A stretch of 64,000 bases of DNA from Sulfobacillus acidophilus DSM 10332 (GCA_000237975.1 CP003179.1:2634270-2698269), one strand, 5' to 3'. Shown: positions 1 to 9,543, counted from the stretch's first letter. Notes: generated by a model not told the origin, from the letters alone. Made by a program: numbers and translations.

Positions 1-1297
1 CCACCCGATTGGTCTGGCCGCCGCCAATCCCGACCGTCACACCGTGGTTCACCACCACAATCGCGTTGGACTTGACCATGGCCACCGAAGCCCAAGCCAA
101 CCTCAAATCGGCGGGGGACACCCGACCCGCCCAATCGGGTCCGGCGACCCGAGTCCAGCGGTCCCAGGCGCTATAGTGGTCATCTCGCGCTTGCACCAAG
201 AGGCCTCCCGTGACCGAACGGACCTCCCAATCCATCGGATGGGCGCCCGCCGGGACTTGAAATACGCGTAAATTCTTCTTCCGGCCCAACGTCGCCAGTG
301 CCTCGGGGGTAAAATCGGGGGCCACCACAACTTCCAAAAACAAATCGGTCAACGCCTCGGCCAACGAGGTATCGACCGGTCGGTTAACGGCCACGATACC
401 GCCAAAAATCGAGACCGGATCCGCATCATGCGCCTTTCGATAGGCTTCGTTCACCGTATCCGCCACCGCCACCGCACAGGGGGTTTGATGTTTGACCACC
501 ACAGCCGCCGGCTCTTCTTCTAACGAAGCCGCGAGCCGCCATGCGGTATCCAAATCGGCCCAGTTATTGTAGGACAGCGCTTTCCCCTGCAAGAGCGTAC
601 CGTGCGCCACGCCGCCCGGCCCGGGCCACCGGTAAAATGCGGCGGGTTGGTGTGGATTTTCCCCATAACGAAGAGACTCTTGCCGGGTCCCGCCGATGGC
701 CCACCGACGCGGCCACCATCCCTCCGGCAGCGGCCCTAGCGTCGAGGCGATCATCGCGTCGTACCAGGCGGTGTGATAGAGGGCCGCTTGGGCCCATAGC
801 CGCCGCTCGTTTAACGTCCACTCGTGCAATGGTTTTTGCATAAACTCGGCATATTGCTCCGGATCCACCACCGGGATGACGCGGGCAAAATTTTTGGCCG
901 CCGCCCGAATTAACGCCACACCGCCAATATCAATCGATTCAATCCGATCGGCCAGCGGGGCGTTTTGTTCAAGAGCCGTTTCGTAGGGATACAGGTTAAC
1001 CACCACCACATCAATTCGGGGTGCCTCTAATGCCTCCCGCTGAGCGCGATGATGGGCCAATGATTCGTCCGCCAAAAGCCCGGCATACACTTTGGGATGA
1101 AGCGTCTTGACCCGGCCGTCAAGAATTTCGCCAAAACCCGTCAAAGATTCCACCGTGTGTACGGTGAAGCCGGATTCGCTCAACGCCGTCGCGGTGCTTT
1201 GGGTAGCCAACAACTGAAGCCCTTGGTCGACCAGCCAGCGGGCCAAATCGACCAAGCCCCGTTTATCGCTGACACTGATTAAAGCCCATGAATCCAT
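1..1297 (-). CDS. purH: Bifunctional AICAR transformylase/IMP cyclohydrolase PurH (C-terminus cut by window edge)
   Basis: Catalyses the last two steps of IMP synthesis: formylation of AICAR with 10-formyl-THF, then ring closure. The window holds 432 codons of a family usually near 510-530, so the C-terminal part lies beyond base 1. An N-terminal MGS-like cyclohydrolase domain begins MDSWALISVSDKRG. The transformylase part has SYNNWADLDTAW and KHQTPCA (usual KHxxPCG, with Ala for Gly), and GIGGGQTNRV near the edge matches the GIGxGQxxRV segment. The ATG at 1297 lies inside the end of purN and is preceded by GGAGGAGG. It is the last gene of the purine run, and also recycles AICAR released by histidine synthesis. 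Confidence 0.96.
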   Translation of the reverse strand, partial: MDSWALISVSDKRGLVDLARWLVDQGLQLLATQSTATALSESGFTVHTVESLTGFGEILDGRVKTLHPKVYAGLLADESLAHHRAQREALEAPRIDVVVVNLYPYETALEQNAPLADRIESIDIGGVALIRAAAKNFARVIPVVDPEQYAEFMQKPLHEWTLNERRLWAQAALYHTAWYDAMIASTLGPLPEGWWPRRWAIGGTRQESLRYGENPHQPAAFYRWPGPGGVAHGTLLQGKALSYNNWADLDTAWRLAASLEEEPAAVVVKHQTPCAVAVADTVNEAYRKAHDADPVSIFGGIVAVNRPVDTSLAEALTDLFLEVVVAPDFTPEALATLGRKKNLRVFQVPAGAHPMDWEVRSVTGGLLVQARDDHYSAWDRWTRVAGPDWAGRVSPADLRLAWASVAMVKSNAIVVVNHGVTVGIGGGQTNRV

Positions 1298-1896
1298 GTT
1301 TTGACCTCCTCCTGCCACAAAACCCCTCGGGTGGGATGCCACTCAATGAAACCTTGGTCCAATGCCCAGATCACCCGCGGGTAGAGGCTATGTTCCACCT
1401 GATGCACCCGCATCGCCAAATCGTCGACCGTATCGGTCGGATAACGCGGCACGGGCACTTGGGCAATCAAGGGCCCCGAATCTTGCCCTTCATCAACAAA
1501 ATGCACACTGACGCCTGTCCAGAGCACGCCGGCTTCATAGGCCCTTTCAATGGCATGGAGTCCGGTAAAGGCCGGCAATAACGAAGGGTGCAAATTCACC
1601 AGCCGCCCACGGTAGCGATCAACCAAAGCCGGCGTCAGCCATCGCAAAAATCCGGCCAAAGCCACCGCTTCAATGCCTTGGGATTCCAAAACGTCCAGCA
1701 GTCGGCGATCGTAGGCGTCCCGATCGCCACCGACCTCTTGCGCGGTCAACACGACGGCCGGAACGCCATACTGTGCCGCAATGCCAAGCGCCCCGGCGGT
1801 CCGTCGGTGAGACACCACCAACGCGACGGGAAATCCGGTGTCCAAAAGGGCCTTCAGGTTTGTACCGGCGCCGCCGACCAATACTGCCCACCTCAT
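1279..1896 (-). CDS. purN: Phosphoribosylglycinamide formyltransferase PurN (205 aa)
   Basis: Transfers formyl from 10-formyl-THF to GAR in purine synthesis. The product starts MRWAVLVGGAGTNLKAL, the phosphate-binding turn (usual GNGSN, here GAGTN). The catalytic region LVNLHPSLLPAFTG carries the Asn and His, and HFVDEGQDSGP the catalytic Asp. The ATG at 1896 forms an ATGA overlap with the purM stop; an alternative ATG six bases upstream (1902) would add two residues. I prefer 1896 because GGGTGTGG is then well spaced. The gene overlaps purH by 19 bases, so translation is probably coupled. Confidence 0.95.
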   Translation of the reverse strand: MRWAVLVGGAGTNLKALLDTGFPVALVVSHRRTAGALGIAAQYGVPAVVLTAQEVGGDRDAYDRRLLDVLESQGIEAVALAGFLRWLTPALVDRYRGRLVNLHPSLLPAFTGLHAIERAYEAGVLWTGVSVHFVDEGQDSGPLIAQVPVPRYPTDTVDDLAMRVHQVEHSLYPRVIWALDQGFIEWHPTRGVLWQEEVKTWIHGL

Positions 1897-2900
1897 CGCC
1901 ATCCCACACCCGGTTCCTGACGCACGTCCCCTATCAAGTAGAGAGGCGGAGCGGTATCCGGCCAGGCCTTTTGAAGGGCGGACACGTCCTCCTCCGATAC
2001 CACCAAGGTAAACCCGATGCCTACGTTGAAAGTCCGTGCCGTCTCGGCAAAGCTCAAATTGCCCCACCGTGCCACCTCACGCATTAAATCCGGCACCGGC
2101 CACGCCGCCGGATCGAGGACCGCCCCTAGGCCTCCGAGGGTACGCGGCAAATTCTCGACCAGCCCGCCGCCGGTGATATGCGCCATGGCTAAAATCGGAC
2201 TGTCGCCCGGTAATAGCGGCAACACCCAGGGAACATAGATGCGGGTGGGGGTTAACAACTGATCGCCTAACCGGGCCGCATCCGATCGAGGCCAGGGGTC
2301 CTCGTAGCTCAGGGTTTGAGATTCCACCAATTTGCGGACCAGCTGATAACCGTTCGAATGAAACCCCGACGATGCGACCCCGAATATCTTGTCGCCCACG
2401 GCCGGAGCGCGCCGTGGCGAATGGACACGCCGCCCCACGGCAAATCCGGCCAAATCATGATGGGTTCCATAGACGTCGGGCATTTCGGCGGTTTCCCCGC
2501 CTAATAAGGCACATCCCGCCTGGCGACAGCCTTCCACCATACCGGCCACCAAATCGCCGATCACATCCGGGTCGACGTGCCCCGTGGCGATATAATCTAA
2601 AAAAAAGAGCGGTTCGGCGCCTGCCGCGAGTATATCGTTGACATTCATCGCAACCAGATCGATACCGATGGTGCGATATTCCCCCAGCGCTTCCGCAATT
2701 AAAATTTTGGATCCCACGCCATCCGCCCCGGCCACCAAATCGGTGCCCGGTAAGCGAAAGACGCCGGCAAAGCCGCCAACATCTTCCACCACCTCCGGTC
2801 GCCGGGTTTGTCCCACCAATTGGCGGATCCGGCGTACCGCTTGATCACCGCGGTCGATGCTCACTCCCGCCCGTTCATACGTCCATTCTTCACCCGCCAT
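1893..2900 (-). CDS. purM: Phosphoribosylformylglycinamidine cyclo-ligase PurM (335 aa)
   Basis: AIR synthetase: ATP-dependent ring closure of FGAM. PurM/PurL superfamily signatures are in order: GVGSKILIAEALG near the N-terminal third, GGETAEMPDVY at the centre, GVASSGFHSNGYQLVR and HITGGGLVENLPR in the C-terminal half. The length equals the usual 330-350. The start at 2900 has AGGAGGTACAGC directly before it and overlaps the purF stop by 11 bases. Normal family member with no missing signature. Confidence 0.97.
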   Translation of the reverse strand: MAGEEWTYERAGVSIDRGDQAVRRIRQLVGQTRRPEVVEDVGGFAGVFRLPGTDLVAGADGVGSKILIAEALGEYRTIGIDLVAMNVNDILAAGAEPLFFLDYIATGHVDPDVIGDLVAGMVEGCRQAGCALLGGETAEMPDVYGTHHDLAGFAVGRRVHSPRRAPAVGDKIFGVASSGFHSNGYQLVRKLVESQTLSYEDPWPRSDAARLGDQLLTPTRIYVPWVLPLLPGDSPILAMAHITGGGLVENLPRTLGGLGAVLDPAAWPVPDLMREVARWGNLSFAETARTFNVGIGFTLVVSEEDVSALQKAWPDTAPPLYLIGDVRQEPGVGWR

Positions 2901-4269
2901 GCTGTACCTCCTGTTCCACCGGCACCGGATAACCTTGGCCGAAACACGCCAGACACCAACCTTCTTGGCCTAGCGCCCGTTTTAATCCGGCCACGGAGAG
3001 ATAGGCCAACGAGTCGGCCCCTACCATATCCGCCAGCTCATCCACGCTTAAGTTACGCGCCGCCAACTCGCCCGCCCGGGAGGTATCAATGCCATAATGG
3101 CAGGGATCTCGATAAGGGGGGGACGCAATCCGCATATGCACTTCTTTAGCGCCGGCTTGCCGGAGCAACTGAATAATGTAACGGGAGGTCGTCCCCCGCA
3201 CCAAACTATCATCCACCAGGACTACCCGCCGGCCCGCCACGACTTCTTTGACCGCAGACAGTTTTAACCGGACCGCCGATTCCCGGTGATCCCGATTGGG
3301 TGCGATGAACGTCCGGGCAATATAGCGGTTTTTCACTAAACCGAAGTCAAACGGAATACCCGACGTCTCGGCGTACCCCATAGCCGCCGGCAGACTCGAG
3401 TCCGGCACGCCGACCACGACATCCGCTGCTTGCGGCGCCTCTTCCGCCAGTTGGCGGCCTAACTCACGGCGTTTGAGGTGCATACTCCGGCCTTGCCACA
3501 AGGAATCCGGGCGCGAGAAATAAATCACCTCAAAGGCACAGGCATGCGTTTCGGCCGGCGGTCGATACCGTTCGCTCATAATCCCGTGTTCATCAATCCG
3601 GACCATCTCGCCCGGCTCCACATCCCGCAACCAAATGGCATCCACCATGTCTAAGGCACAGGTTTCCGACGCCAACACCCAAGCACCGGCCGGGGTTCGT
3701 CCAATCACCAAGGGGCGGAGCCCCCAGGGATCACGTGCGCCGTAAAGGGCTTCCCCGGCCAGCACCCCAAAGGCAAATCCCCCTTCAAGCTGCGCCAACG
3801 CTTCACTCAGTGCCTGGTCAAGCGTCGGTCGGGTACTTTTGGCTATCAGGTGGGCAAGAACCTCGGAGTCACTAGTCCCTTGAAAAATGGACCCTTCTTG
3901 AGCCAACCGTTCCCGAAGCGCCCGGTGGTTGACCAGATTTCCGTTATGGGCCAAGGCCAGCGGACCAAAACGGGTATGCATCATTAAAGGCTGGGCATTC
4001 ATCGCTTCCGAGGCACCGGTGGTGGAATAGCGCACGTGACCGAGCGCCACCTGGCCCGGCTGATGGGCCAAATCCTTGATTTTGACCGCTTCCTGCAAAA
4101 GACCCATCCCTTTTTGTACATGGATCTGCCCCTGATCCAACACGGCAATGCCGGCACTTTCCTGGCCCCGGTGCTGTAGGCTGAAAGTTCCCCAGTAGGC
4201 TTTAACGGCAGCTTCCGGATCGCCCCAAATGGCAAATACGCCACATTCCTCGTGGAGCTCGTCACTCAT
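2890..4269 (-). CDS. purF: Amidophosphoribosyltransferase PurF, Fe-S type (459 aa)
   Basis: Commits PRPP to purine synthesis, making phosphoribosylamine with glutamine as N donor. The short leader SDELHEE before Cys9 (ECGVFAI) looks like the propeptide cleaved in Bacillus-type PurF to expose the Ntn nucleophile. The PRPP site is VVLVDDSLVRGTTSRYI. A C-terminal CLACFGQGYPV pair plus Cys in ACAFEVIYF and DPCHYGID match the four 4Fe-4S ligands of the oxygen-sensitive Bacillus type. I chose ATG 4269, which forms ATGA with the purL stop and has GGAGGTGACACC before it; an upstream in-frame ATG at 4329 would only add purL-overlapping sequence. Confidence 0.97.
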   Translation of the reverse strand: MSDELHEECGVFAIWGDPEAAVKAYWGTFSLQHRGQESAGIAVLDQGQIHVQKGMGLLQEAVKIKDLAHQPGQVALGHVRYSTTGASEAMNAQPLMMHTRFGPLALAHNGNLVNHRALRERLAQEGSIFQGTSDSEVLAHLIAKSTRPTLDQALSEALAQLEGGFAFGVLAGEALYGARDPWGLRPLVIGRTPAGAWVLASETCALDMVDAIWLRDVEPGEMVRIDEHGIMSERYRPPAETHACAFEVIYFSRPDSLWQGRSMHLKRRELGRQLAEEAPQAADVVVGVPDSSLPAAMGYAETSGIPFDFGLVKNRYIARTFIAPNRDHRESAVRLKLSAVKEVVAGRRVVLVDDSLVRGTTSRYIIQLLRQAGAKEVHMRIASPPYRDPCHYGIDTSRAGELAARNLSVDELADMVGADSLAYLSVAGLKRALGQEGWCLACFGQGYPVPVEQEVQHGG

Positions 4270-6452
4270 GGTGTCACCTCCTCGGTATAGGGTTGACGAT
4301 AGTACGCGAGAACCTCGGTTCGGGTCCATTCAAAGGAGCCTAACCGAAAAATCCCGTCGGGGGTAACCGTCGCGATCGGGAACCCGGTGAGACCGGCATC
4401 GGCCAAGGATTGTGCCAACCGGTCCTGCCCGTTGGTTTCCACTTCCATAATCCATTGCGGAACCGCCTCGTTGACCCAGACGGCCCCCGCCTCCGGGCCG
4501 ATGTGGGTTTCTAACCCCAAGCCGCTTTCGGCCGCCAGCCACATCCTGGTCAACGTCAATAACGCCCCGCCGTCTCCCACCGCTCGACAGGCCCGGACAC
4601 CGGGTGCGGTCACGCTACGGCGAACCCACTCCAGGGCCCGATGATCGGCCTCGGGATCCGAAGAGCGCGAATAAGGCGCGCCCCAACCGGTGAGCCGAGC
4701 CCATACGCTGCCGCCGAGCATGGCTTCCGGCCGGGCGGGCGGATGAATAAGCCACAGCGCATGTCCCGCCGCTTGTAAAGCATCTGGAACCGGTTGCCGG
4801 GGACGATCGTGGCGGCCCACGACGCCAATGATACCGGTGGGCCAGATAGCTTGACCGTCGGTTTCGTTATGAAGGGAGACATTGCCGCCGGTCACCGGGA
4901 CCCCGGTCAGCCGGGCCGCGTCGGCAATCCCGCGCAATAAGGCCGCCAGCGCCTGAAACGCCTCCGGTTTATAGGGATTCCCGGCATTAATGCCGTCGGT
5001 AAGACCCAACGGCTCGGCTCCTTGAGCCGCCAGAACCGCCAACACGCGCAGGACCGTGGCAAACCCGGCGGCATAGGCATCGCCCGCGGCCCAGCGACCG
5101 GGTCCGGACACGGCCACCGCCAATCCCGGCTCCACCCCTTTTAACTGCAAGATCGCCAGGTCATGGTCCGGGCCCCAAACGGTATGCGTTTGAATCATCG
5201 AATCATATTGCCGGTAGACGGATTGCCGATCGCGGCAATCTCGCGCCTGCCAGAGATGTTCAATCGTTGAACGGGTTAACGTCACGGTCGTCGCCGACGA
5301 CACCGCCGGGGGCGCCAGGGGTTCGGCTAATTGTTGCCAAAAATCGTCGGTTACCGGCCGGAGCGGTACTTCGTCGGCCAACCAGGCAGGATGCACCTCG
5401 CCGACCAGCTCTTCGGCAAAAAACAACTGCAGTCGAGGCCGTTCGGTCACCCGGCCGATGACCGCCCAAGGGACCTCCCAATGCCGTGCAATGGCAATGA
5501 CCCGTTCCACTTGGGCTTCCGGCACCACCAAGAGCATGCGTTCCTGAGTTTCCGAGAGCATGATCTCATACGGTGTCATCCCGGCTTCACGCACCGGGAC
5601 CTGATCAAGCCACAGTTCGGCCCCGACCCCCGAACGCGCCAGCAATTCGGCGGTCGCGGATGTCAGTCCGGCCGCCCCTAAGTCCTGCACCGCATCTAAA
5701 ATGCCTTCCGCCACCGCCATTAACGTGGCTTCCATCACCAATTTACCTAAGAAGGGATCCCCGACCTGTACGGTCGGCCGCAGATCATCGTCTCCCCCGG
5801 AAAAATCGCGGGACGCCAAGAGGCTTGCCCCGTGAATGCCGTCGCGACCCGTTTTACGGCCCCAGAGCACCAACAACGAGCCCGGTTGGGCAGTGTCGGC
5901 CCCTATTTTATGGCGTGGCGACCGAATCCCGACCGCCAGCACGTTGACCAACGGATTCTTGGCATAGCCGGGACCAAACCCGATATCGCCGGTTACGGTG
6001 GGAATCCCGATTGCATTGCCGTACATTCCCACGCCCCGCACCACACCGTCTAAAAGCACCTGACTGGCCTCGTCTTCGCCAAAGCGCAGCGCGTCCGCCA
6101 GCGCGACGGGACGCGCCCCCATGGCGACGATATCGCGGATAATGCCACCGACACCGGTTGCCGCCCCTTGTTCCGGCTCTACATAGGACGGATGGTTATG
6201 ACTTTCAATTTTAAACGCCACTTCCCATTCCGGGGTCAGACGGACCACCCCGGCATTGCCGCCGGGCCCGGTCACCACGTGCGGTCCCTGATGCGGGAGA
6301 TGTTTTAAAAGCCCCTTGGAATTTTTGTAACTGCAATGCTCGGACCACAGCGCCCCGAAGAGCCCTAATTCTAAATCGTTGGGCGTACGCCCCATCAGCC
6401 GCAATACCTCCTGGTATTCGGCCCGGGTTAAGCCGACATCCTCCGGTTGCAT
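4266..6452 (-). CDS. purL: Phosphoribosylformylglycinamidine synthase subunit PurL, short type (728 aa)
   Basis: Synthetase subunit of FGAM synthase, working with PurS and PurQ encoded just upstream. Length is that of the small Bacillus/Thermotoga PurL (about 720-750), not the 1,300-residue fused enzyme. Visible signatures are WSEHCSYKNSK near residue 40, ESHNHPSYVEP, GAATGVGGIIRDI and, in the C-terminal half, VTGGNVSLHNET. ATG 6452 shares one base with the purQ stop (TAATG) and is served by AGGAGGACAGAGAGGG. An in-frame ATG at 6476 inside purQ is less likely. Confidence 0.97.
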   Translation of the reverse strand: MQPEDVGLTRAEYQEVLRLMGRTPNDLELGLFGALWSEHCSYKNSKGLLKHLPHQGPHVVTGPGGNAGVVRLTPEWEVAFKIESHNHPSYVEPEQGAATGVGGIIRDIVAMGARPVALADALRFGEDEASQVLLDGVVRGVGMYGNAIGIPTVTGDIGFGPGYAKNPLVNVLAVGIRSPRHKIGADTAQPGSLLVLWGRKTGRDGIHGASLLASRDFSGGDDDLRPTVQVGDPFLGKLVMEATLMAVAEGILDAVQDLGAAGLTSATAELLARSGVGAELWLDQVPVREAGMTPYEIMLSETQERMLLVVPEAQVERVIAIARHWEVPWAVIGRVTERPRLQLFFAEELVGEVHPAWLADEVPLRPVTDDFWQQLAEPLAPPAVSSATTVTLTRSTIEHLWQARDCRDRQSVYRQYDSMIQTHTVWGPDHDLAILQLKGVEPGLAVAVSGPGRWAAGDAYAAGFATVLRVLAVLAAQGAEPLGLTDGINAGNPYKPEAFQALAALLRGIADAARLTGVPVTGGNVSLHNETDGQAIWPTGIIGVVGRHDRPRQPVPDALQAAGHALWLIHPPARPEAMLGGSVWARLTGWGAPYSRSSDPEADHRALEWVRRSVTAPGVRACRAVGDGGALLTLTRMWLAAESGLGLETHIGPEAGAVWVNEAVPQWIMEVETNGQDRLAQSLADAGLTGFPIATVTPDGIFRLGSFEWTRTEVLAYYRQPYTEEVTP

Positions 6453-7135
6453 TACCCTCTCTGTCCTCCTAACCACGCCCGCAAAAAGTGTTGTCCGTCC
6501 GACGAGCCTAAATAGACCGCCATAGCCCGTTCGGGATGCGGCATCAACCCGACGACGGAACCTTGGGCGATCCCGGCAATATTCTCGATCGAACCGTTGG
6601 GATTTGCTTCCGGAGTCGGTCGGCCCTCTTCATCCGTGTATTGAAACAAAAGCCCACCGGTTTGCCGCAAGCGCTCCAAATCCTCCGGCGTAGCCCAATA
6701 GGAACCTTCCCGGTGCGCAATCGGCAAGCGCCAAAGGGTACCCGCGGGAATGCCGGGAAATAGCGGGTTTTCCGAGACCACCTTGACGGTTTCCCATCCA
6801 CAGCGAAATTTGCCGTCCGGATTCGTCCTCAGGGCCCCCGGCAAAAGCCCCCGTTCGGTGAGAATTTGAAATCCGTTACAAATGCCTAACACCGGCAGCC
6901 GATCATTTTCCACCCGCCGGGCTATCCCGTCCATCACGGGTGCCTCGGCCGCCAAGGCACCACTGCGGAGATAATCACCGTAAGAAAACCCGCCGGGCAG
7001 CACCACGCGATCCACGGAGCCCACATCCGGCGCAGTATACCAAACCGGCACCACCTCCACTCCCAGCGACTCCAGGGCCCAAACGGTATCCTGATCGCAA
7101 TTGGATCCCGGGAAGCTGACCACGGCTACTTTCAT
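6452..7135 (-). CDS. purQ: FGAM synthase glutaminase subunit PurQ (227 aa)
   Basis: Class I glutamine amidotransferase that feeds ammonia to PurL. The N-terminus MKVAVVSFPGSNCDQD is typical. The nucleophile is Cys86 in LGICNGFQ, and the His/Glu of the triad are His200 and Glu202 in MPHPERA. The start overlaps the purS stop by four bases (ATGA) and the stop touches the purL start, as expected for stoichiometric production of a complex. Confidence 0.97.
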   Translation of the reverse strand: MKVAVVSFPGSNCDQDTVWALESLGVEVVPVWYTAPDVGSVDRVVLPGGFSYGDYLRSGALAAEAPVMDGIARRVENDRLPVLGICNGFQILTERGLLPGALRTNPDGKFRCGWETVKVVSENPLFPGIPAGTLWRLPIAHREGSYWATPEDLERLRQTGGLLFQYTDEEGRPTPEANPNGSIENIAGIAQGSVVGLMPHPERAMAVYLGSSDGQHFLRAWLGGQRG

Positions 7136-7383
7136 ACCGGGTCCACCTCAATCCCGAAATGCTCCATCACCGGGTTGGCCAAGAGCCGGCGGGCCATTTG
7201 TTGCCCCAGTTCGCGCGCTTCGTCGGCATCCGGCGCCTCAATTTCCACAACGATGTGTTTGCCGATCCGCACGCCGCTTACCGGATACCCTAACCGCTGC
7301 AGCACCGAAAGGGTCGCTTCGCCCGCGGGATCTAAAATTTCCGGTTTGGGCATAACTTGGACCTGCAGCCGAAATCGTGCCAT
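7132..7383 (-). CDS. purS: FGAM synthase small subunit PurS (83 aa)
   Basis: Small bridging subunit needed for PurQ-PurL assembly and ammonia transfer. The sequence MARFRLQVQVMPKPEILDP followed by RLGYPVSGVRIGKHI is the standard PurS fold, and 83 residues is the normal size. It overlaps purC by one base at its start and purQ by four bases at its end. Nothing unusual is seen. Confidence 0.96.
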   Translation of the reverse strand: MARFRLQVQVMPKPEILDPAGEATLSVLQRLGYPVSGVRIGKHIVVEIEAPDADEARELGQQMARRLLANPVMEHFGIEVDPV

Positions 7384-8078
7384 TATGTCATCACCCGCTT
7401 CAAAATTTCTTGATAGGCCTCTTCGACACCGCCGAGATCGCGACGGAACCGATCCTTGTCAAGCCGTTCCCGAGTCTGGCTATCCCACAATCGGCAGGTA
7501 TCCGGAGAAATCTCGTCGCCCAGCATCAGTTGCCCTTCAAACCAGCCGAATTCCAATTTGAAATCGACGAGCAAAATGCCCCGTTCCTGGAAAAACGGCC
7601 GTAGCCACTCATTTATTTGCATCGCCTGCCGGCGAATCGCCGCTAACTCTTGAGGGCTGGCCAAGTGGAGCAACCGTACATGGTCATCGTTAATCAAGGG
7701 ATCGCCGAGCGCGTCGTTTTTGTAATAAAGCTCCAAGACCGGTTGATCAATCGCGGTCCCCTCCGGCAACCCCGTCCGCTGACTTAATGAGCCGGCCACC
7801 CCATTTCGGACCACCACTTCCAATCCAATCATGGTCAGTTGCCGGACTAACAGATGGCGGTCGTCCAACCGCCGAATCAAGTGGGTCGGGATATCCTTTT
7901 CCATAAGCCACTGAAAGATCCGAGCGGTCATCTGCGCATTGACGGACCCCTTGTCAGCAATCTGGCCGCGCTTCTGGCCGTTAAAAGCCGTGGCGTCGTC
8001 TTTGAACTCCATAATCAATTGGCCGGGAACCTCTGACCGGTAGACTTTTTTGGCTTTCCCCTCATACAGCAATTCCAT
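7383..8078 (-). CDS. purC: SAICAR synthase PurC (231 aa)
   Basis: Couples CAIR and aspartate with ATP. It begins MELLYEGKAKKVYRSE (the nucleotide-binding GKAK loop) and continues with DATAFNGQKRG and a VVRNGVAGS segment typical of bacterial PurC. DFKLEFG in the C-terminal half is the conserved magnesium/ATP region. Two bases separate its start from the purB stop. No purE or purK is visible in the window, although PurC needs their product. Confidence 0.96.
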   Translation of the reverse strand: MELLYEGKAKKVYRSEVPGQLIMEFKDDATAFNGQKRGQIADKGSVNAQMTARIFQWLMEKDIPTHLIRRLDDRHLLVRQLTMIGLEVVVRNGVAGSLSQRTGLPEGTAIDQPVLELYYKNDALGDPLINDDHVRLLHLASPQELAAIRRQAMQINEWLRPFFQERGILLVDFKLEFGWFEGQLMLGDEISPDTCRLWDSQTRERLDKDRFRRDLGGVEEAYQEILKRVMT

Positions 8079-8080
8079 GG

Positions 8081-9382
8081 CTATTCCTCCAGTCCTAACC
8101 GCTGATAGATAGCATCGATGGCCGCCAAATAGGGTTCCACCCGAAAAAGGTCCTCGAGCTCGTCGGACGACAAGCGCGCTTTGACGTCCGGATCCTCCCG
8201 AAGCCGCTCTTGAAACGATTGCCGGGGATCCGCGAGTGCGGCCATCGCATTCCGCTGAACGACCTGATATGCGTCGTCACGCGACATGCCTTGATCCACT
8301 AAAGCCAAAAGCACTTTGCCGGAAAAAATCAAGCCGCCGGTTTTTTCGATGTTTTCCCGCATCCGGTCGGCACGAATCGTCAGTCCTTCGACGATCCGAA
8401 TCATCTGGTGAATCATATAATCGGCCAACGTGGTGGCATCGGGTAACATCACCCGCTCCACCGACGAATGGGAAATGTCCCGTTCATACCACAAGGGGAT
8501 GTCTTCCAAAGCGGGTACCACATAGCCTCGTAGAAGGCGGGCCAACCCGGAGATTTGCTCAGACTTGATTGGATTCCGTTTATGCGGCATGGCCGACGAT
8601 CCCCGTTGGCCACTGGCAAACGGTTCTTCCAGTTCCCCCACCTCGGTCCGCTGGGATAGCCGAATTTCGGTGGCCATCTTGTCGAGCGTGCCCCCTAAAA
8701 TCGCCAACGCCGCAATGACTTCGGCATGGCGATCGCGTTGCAGCACTTGCGTCGACAACGGTGCCGGAGTCAAACCCAGCCGCTCGCCCACATACGCTTC
8801 GACGGCCGGCGGGATATTGGCATAGTTCCCGACCGCTCCCGAAATTTTCATCACCGCCATGCCCTGCCGCGCCCGGAGAATCCGATCGCGACTGCGGCCC
8901 AACTCGAGCCACCACAAGGCCCATTTGAGTCCATGACTGGTCGGCTCGGCATGCATGCCATGGGTCCGTCCCATCACCGGCACCCACTTATTCTCAATCG
9001 CCCGTTGCCGCACCTTTTCGATGAGCGCGTCCAATCCCTCCAAAATGATATCGAGCGCCTCGACTATCAAAGAGCTCAGGGCCGTATCCACCACATCGGT
9101 GGACGTCAATCCGAAGTGAATATATTTGGCGTCTTCCGCGTCCACGGTCTCCGCCACGGCGCTAATAAACGCCAAAACATCATGATGGTAGCGGGCTTCA
9201 TAAAACTCCACCCGGGCAGGGTCCACCGTCGCCCGACGCAAACGCTGCGCGACCCCGGGCGGAATATGCCCGAGCTTTTCCCAAGCTTCCACCGCATAAA
9301 TTTCGACCAATAACCAGCGTTGATAGCGGGTGAGATCCGACCACAACTCCCGTAAACGCGGTCGGGCATAGCGATCAATCAC
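8081..9382 (-). CDS. purB: Adenylosuccinate lyase PurB (433 aa)
   Basis: Fumarase/aspartase-superfamily lyase acting twice: SAICAR to AICAR, and adenylosuccinate to AMP. The superfamily signature SSAMPHKRNPIKSEQ is intact, and GRTHGMHAEPTS carries a catalytic His. The start codon is GTG at 9382, preceded by GGGAGTGACA. It is the first gene of the purine operon, so the operator-like repeats 12-56 bases upstream would control the whole run. Confidence 0.97.
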   Translation of the reverse strand: MIDRYARPRLRELWSDLTRYQRWLLVEIYAVEAWEKLGHIPPGVAQRLRRATVDPARVEFYEARYHHDVLAFISAVAETVDAEDAKYIHFGLTSTDVVDTALSSLIVEALDIILEGLDALIEKVRQRAIENKWVPVMGRTHGMHAEPTSHGLKWALWWLELGRSRDRILRARQGMAVMKISGAVGNYANIPPAVEAYVGERLGLTPAPLSTQVLQRDRHAEVIAALAILGGTLDKMATEIRLSQRTEVGELEEPFASGQRGSSAMPHKRNPIKSEQISGLARLLRGYVVPALEDIPLWYERDISHSSVERVMLPDATTLADYMIHQMIRIVEGLTIRADRMRENIEKTGGLIFSGKVLLALVDQGMSRDDAYQVVQRNAMAALADPRQSFQERLREDPDVKARLSSDELEDLFRVEPYLAAIDAIYQRLGLEE

Positions 9383-9393
9383 ACTGTCACTCC

Positions 9394-9438
9394 CAATCCG
9401 AACATTCTACTTAAACCATATAGCTAACGTTCGTGTTT
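9394..9438. promoter_or_regulatory. Candidate PurR operator: two convergent PurBox-like sites before purB
   Basis: Plus-strand bases 9394-9406 read CAATCCGAACATT, matching 12 of 13 positions of the Bacillus PurBox AWWWCCGAACWWT. A weaker copy with a CGAAC core lies on the minus strand at 9438-9426. The cores face each other and the boxes are about 19 bp apart; in B. subtilis such pairs lie 16-17 bp apart. A weak minus-strand promoter (TAGACA then TATATG, 15-bp gap) overlaps the second box. No purR gene is in the window, so the regulator is inferred. Confidence 0.5.
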
Positions 9439-9509
9439 GTCTACCTTTCATAGCACGACATTTTGGGTTTTAGCATGAGGATGCTGACGTTTTTTATCCT
9501 CCCGGCAAT

Positions 9510-9543
9510 AAAAAAAACCCCTGCCGGATATTCCGCAGGGGTT
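9510..9543 (-). terminator. Rho-independent terminator of the merR-hpt-guaA unit
   Basis: On the minus strand, six bases after the guaA stop, CCCCTGC pairs with GCAGGGG and the stem is followed by eight T residues. It separates the salvage operon from the purB promoter region. Confidence 0.9.
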
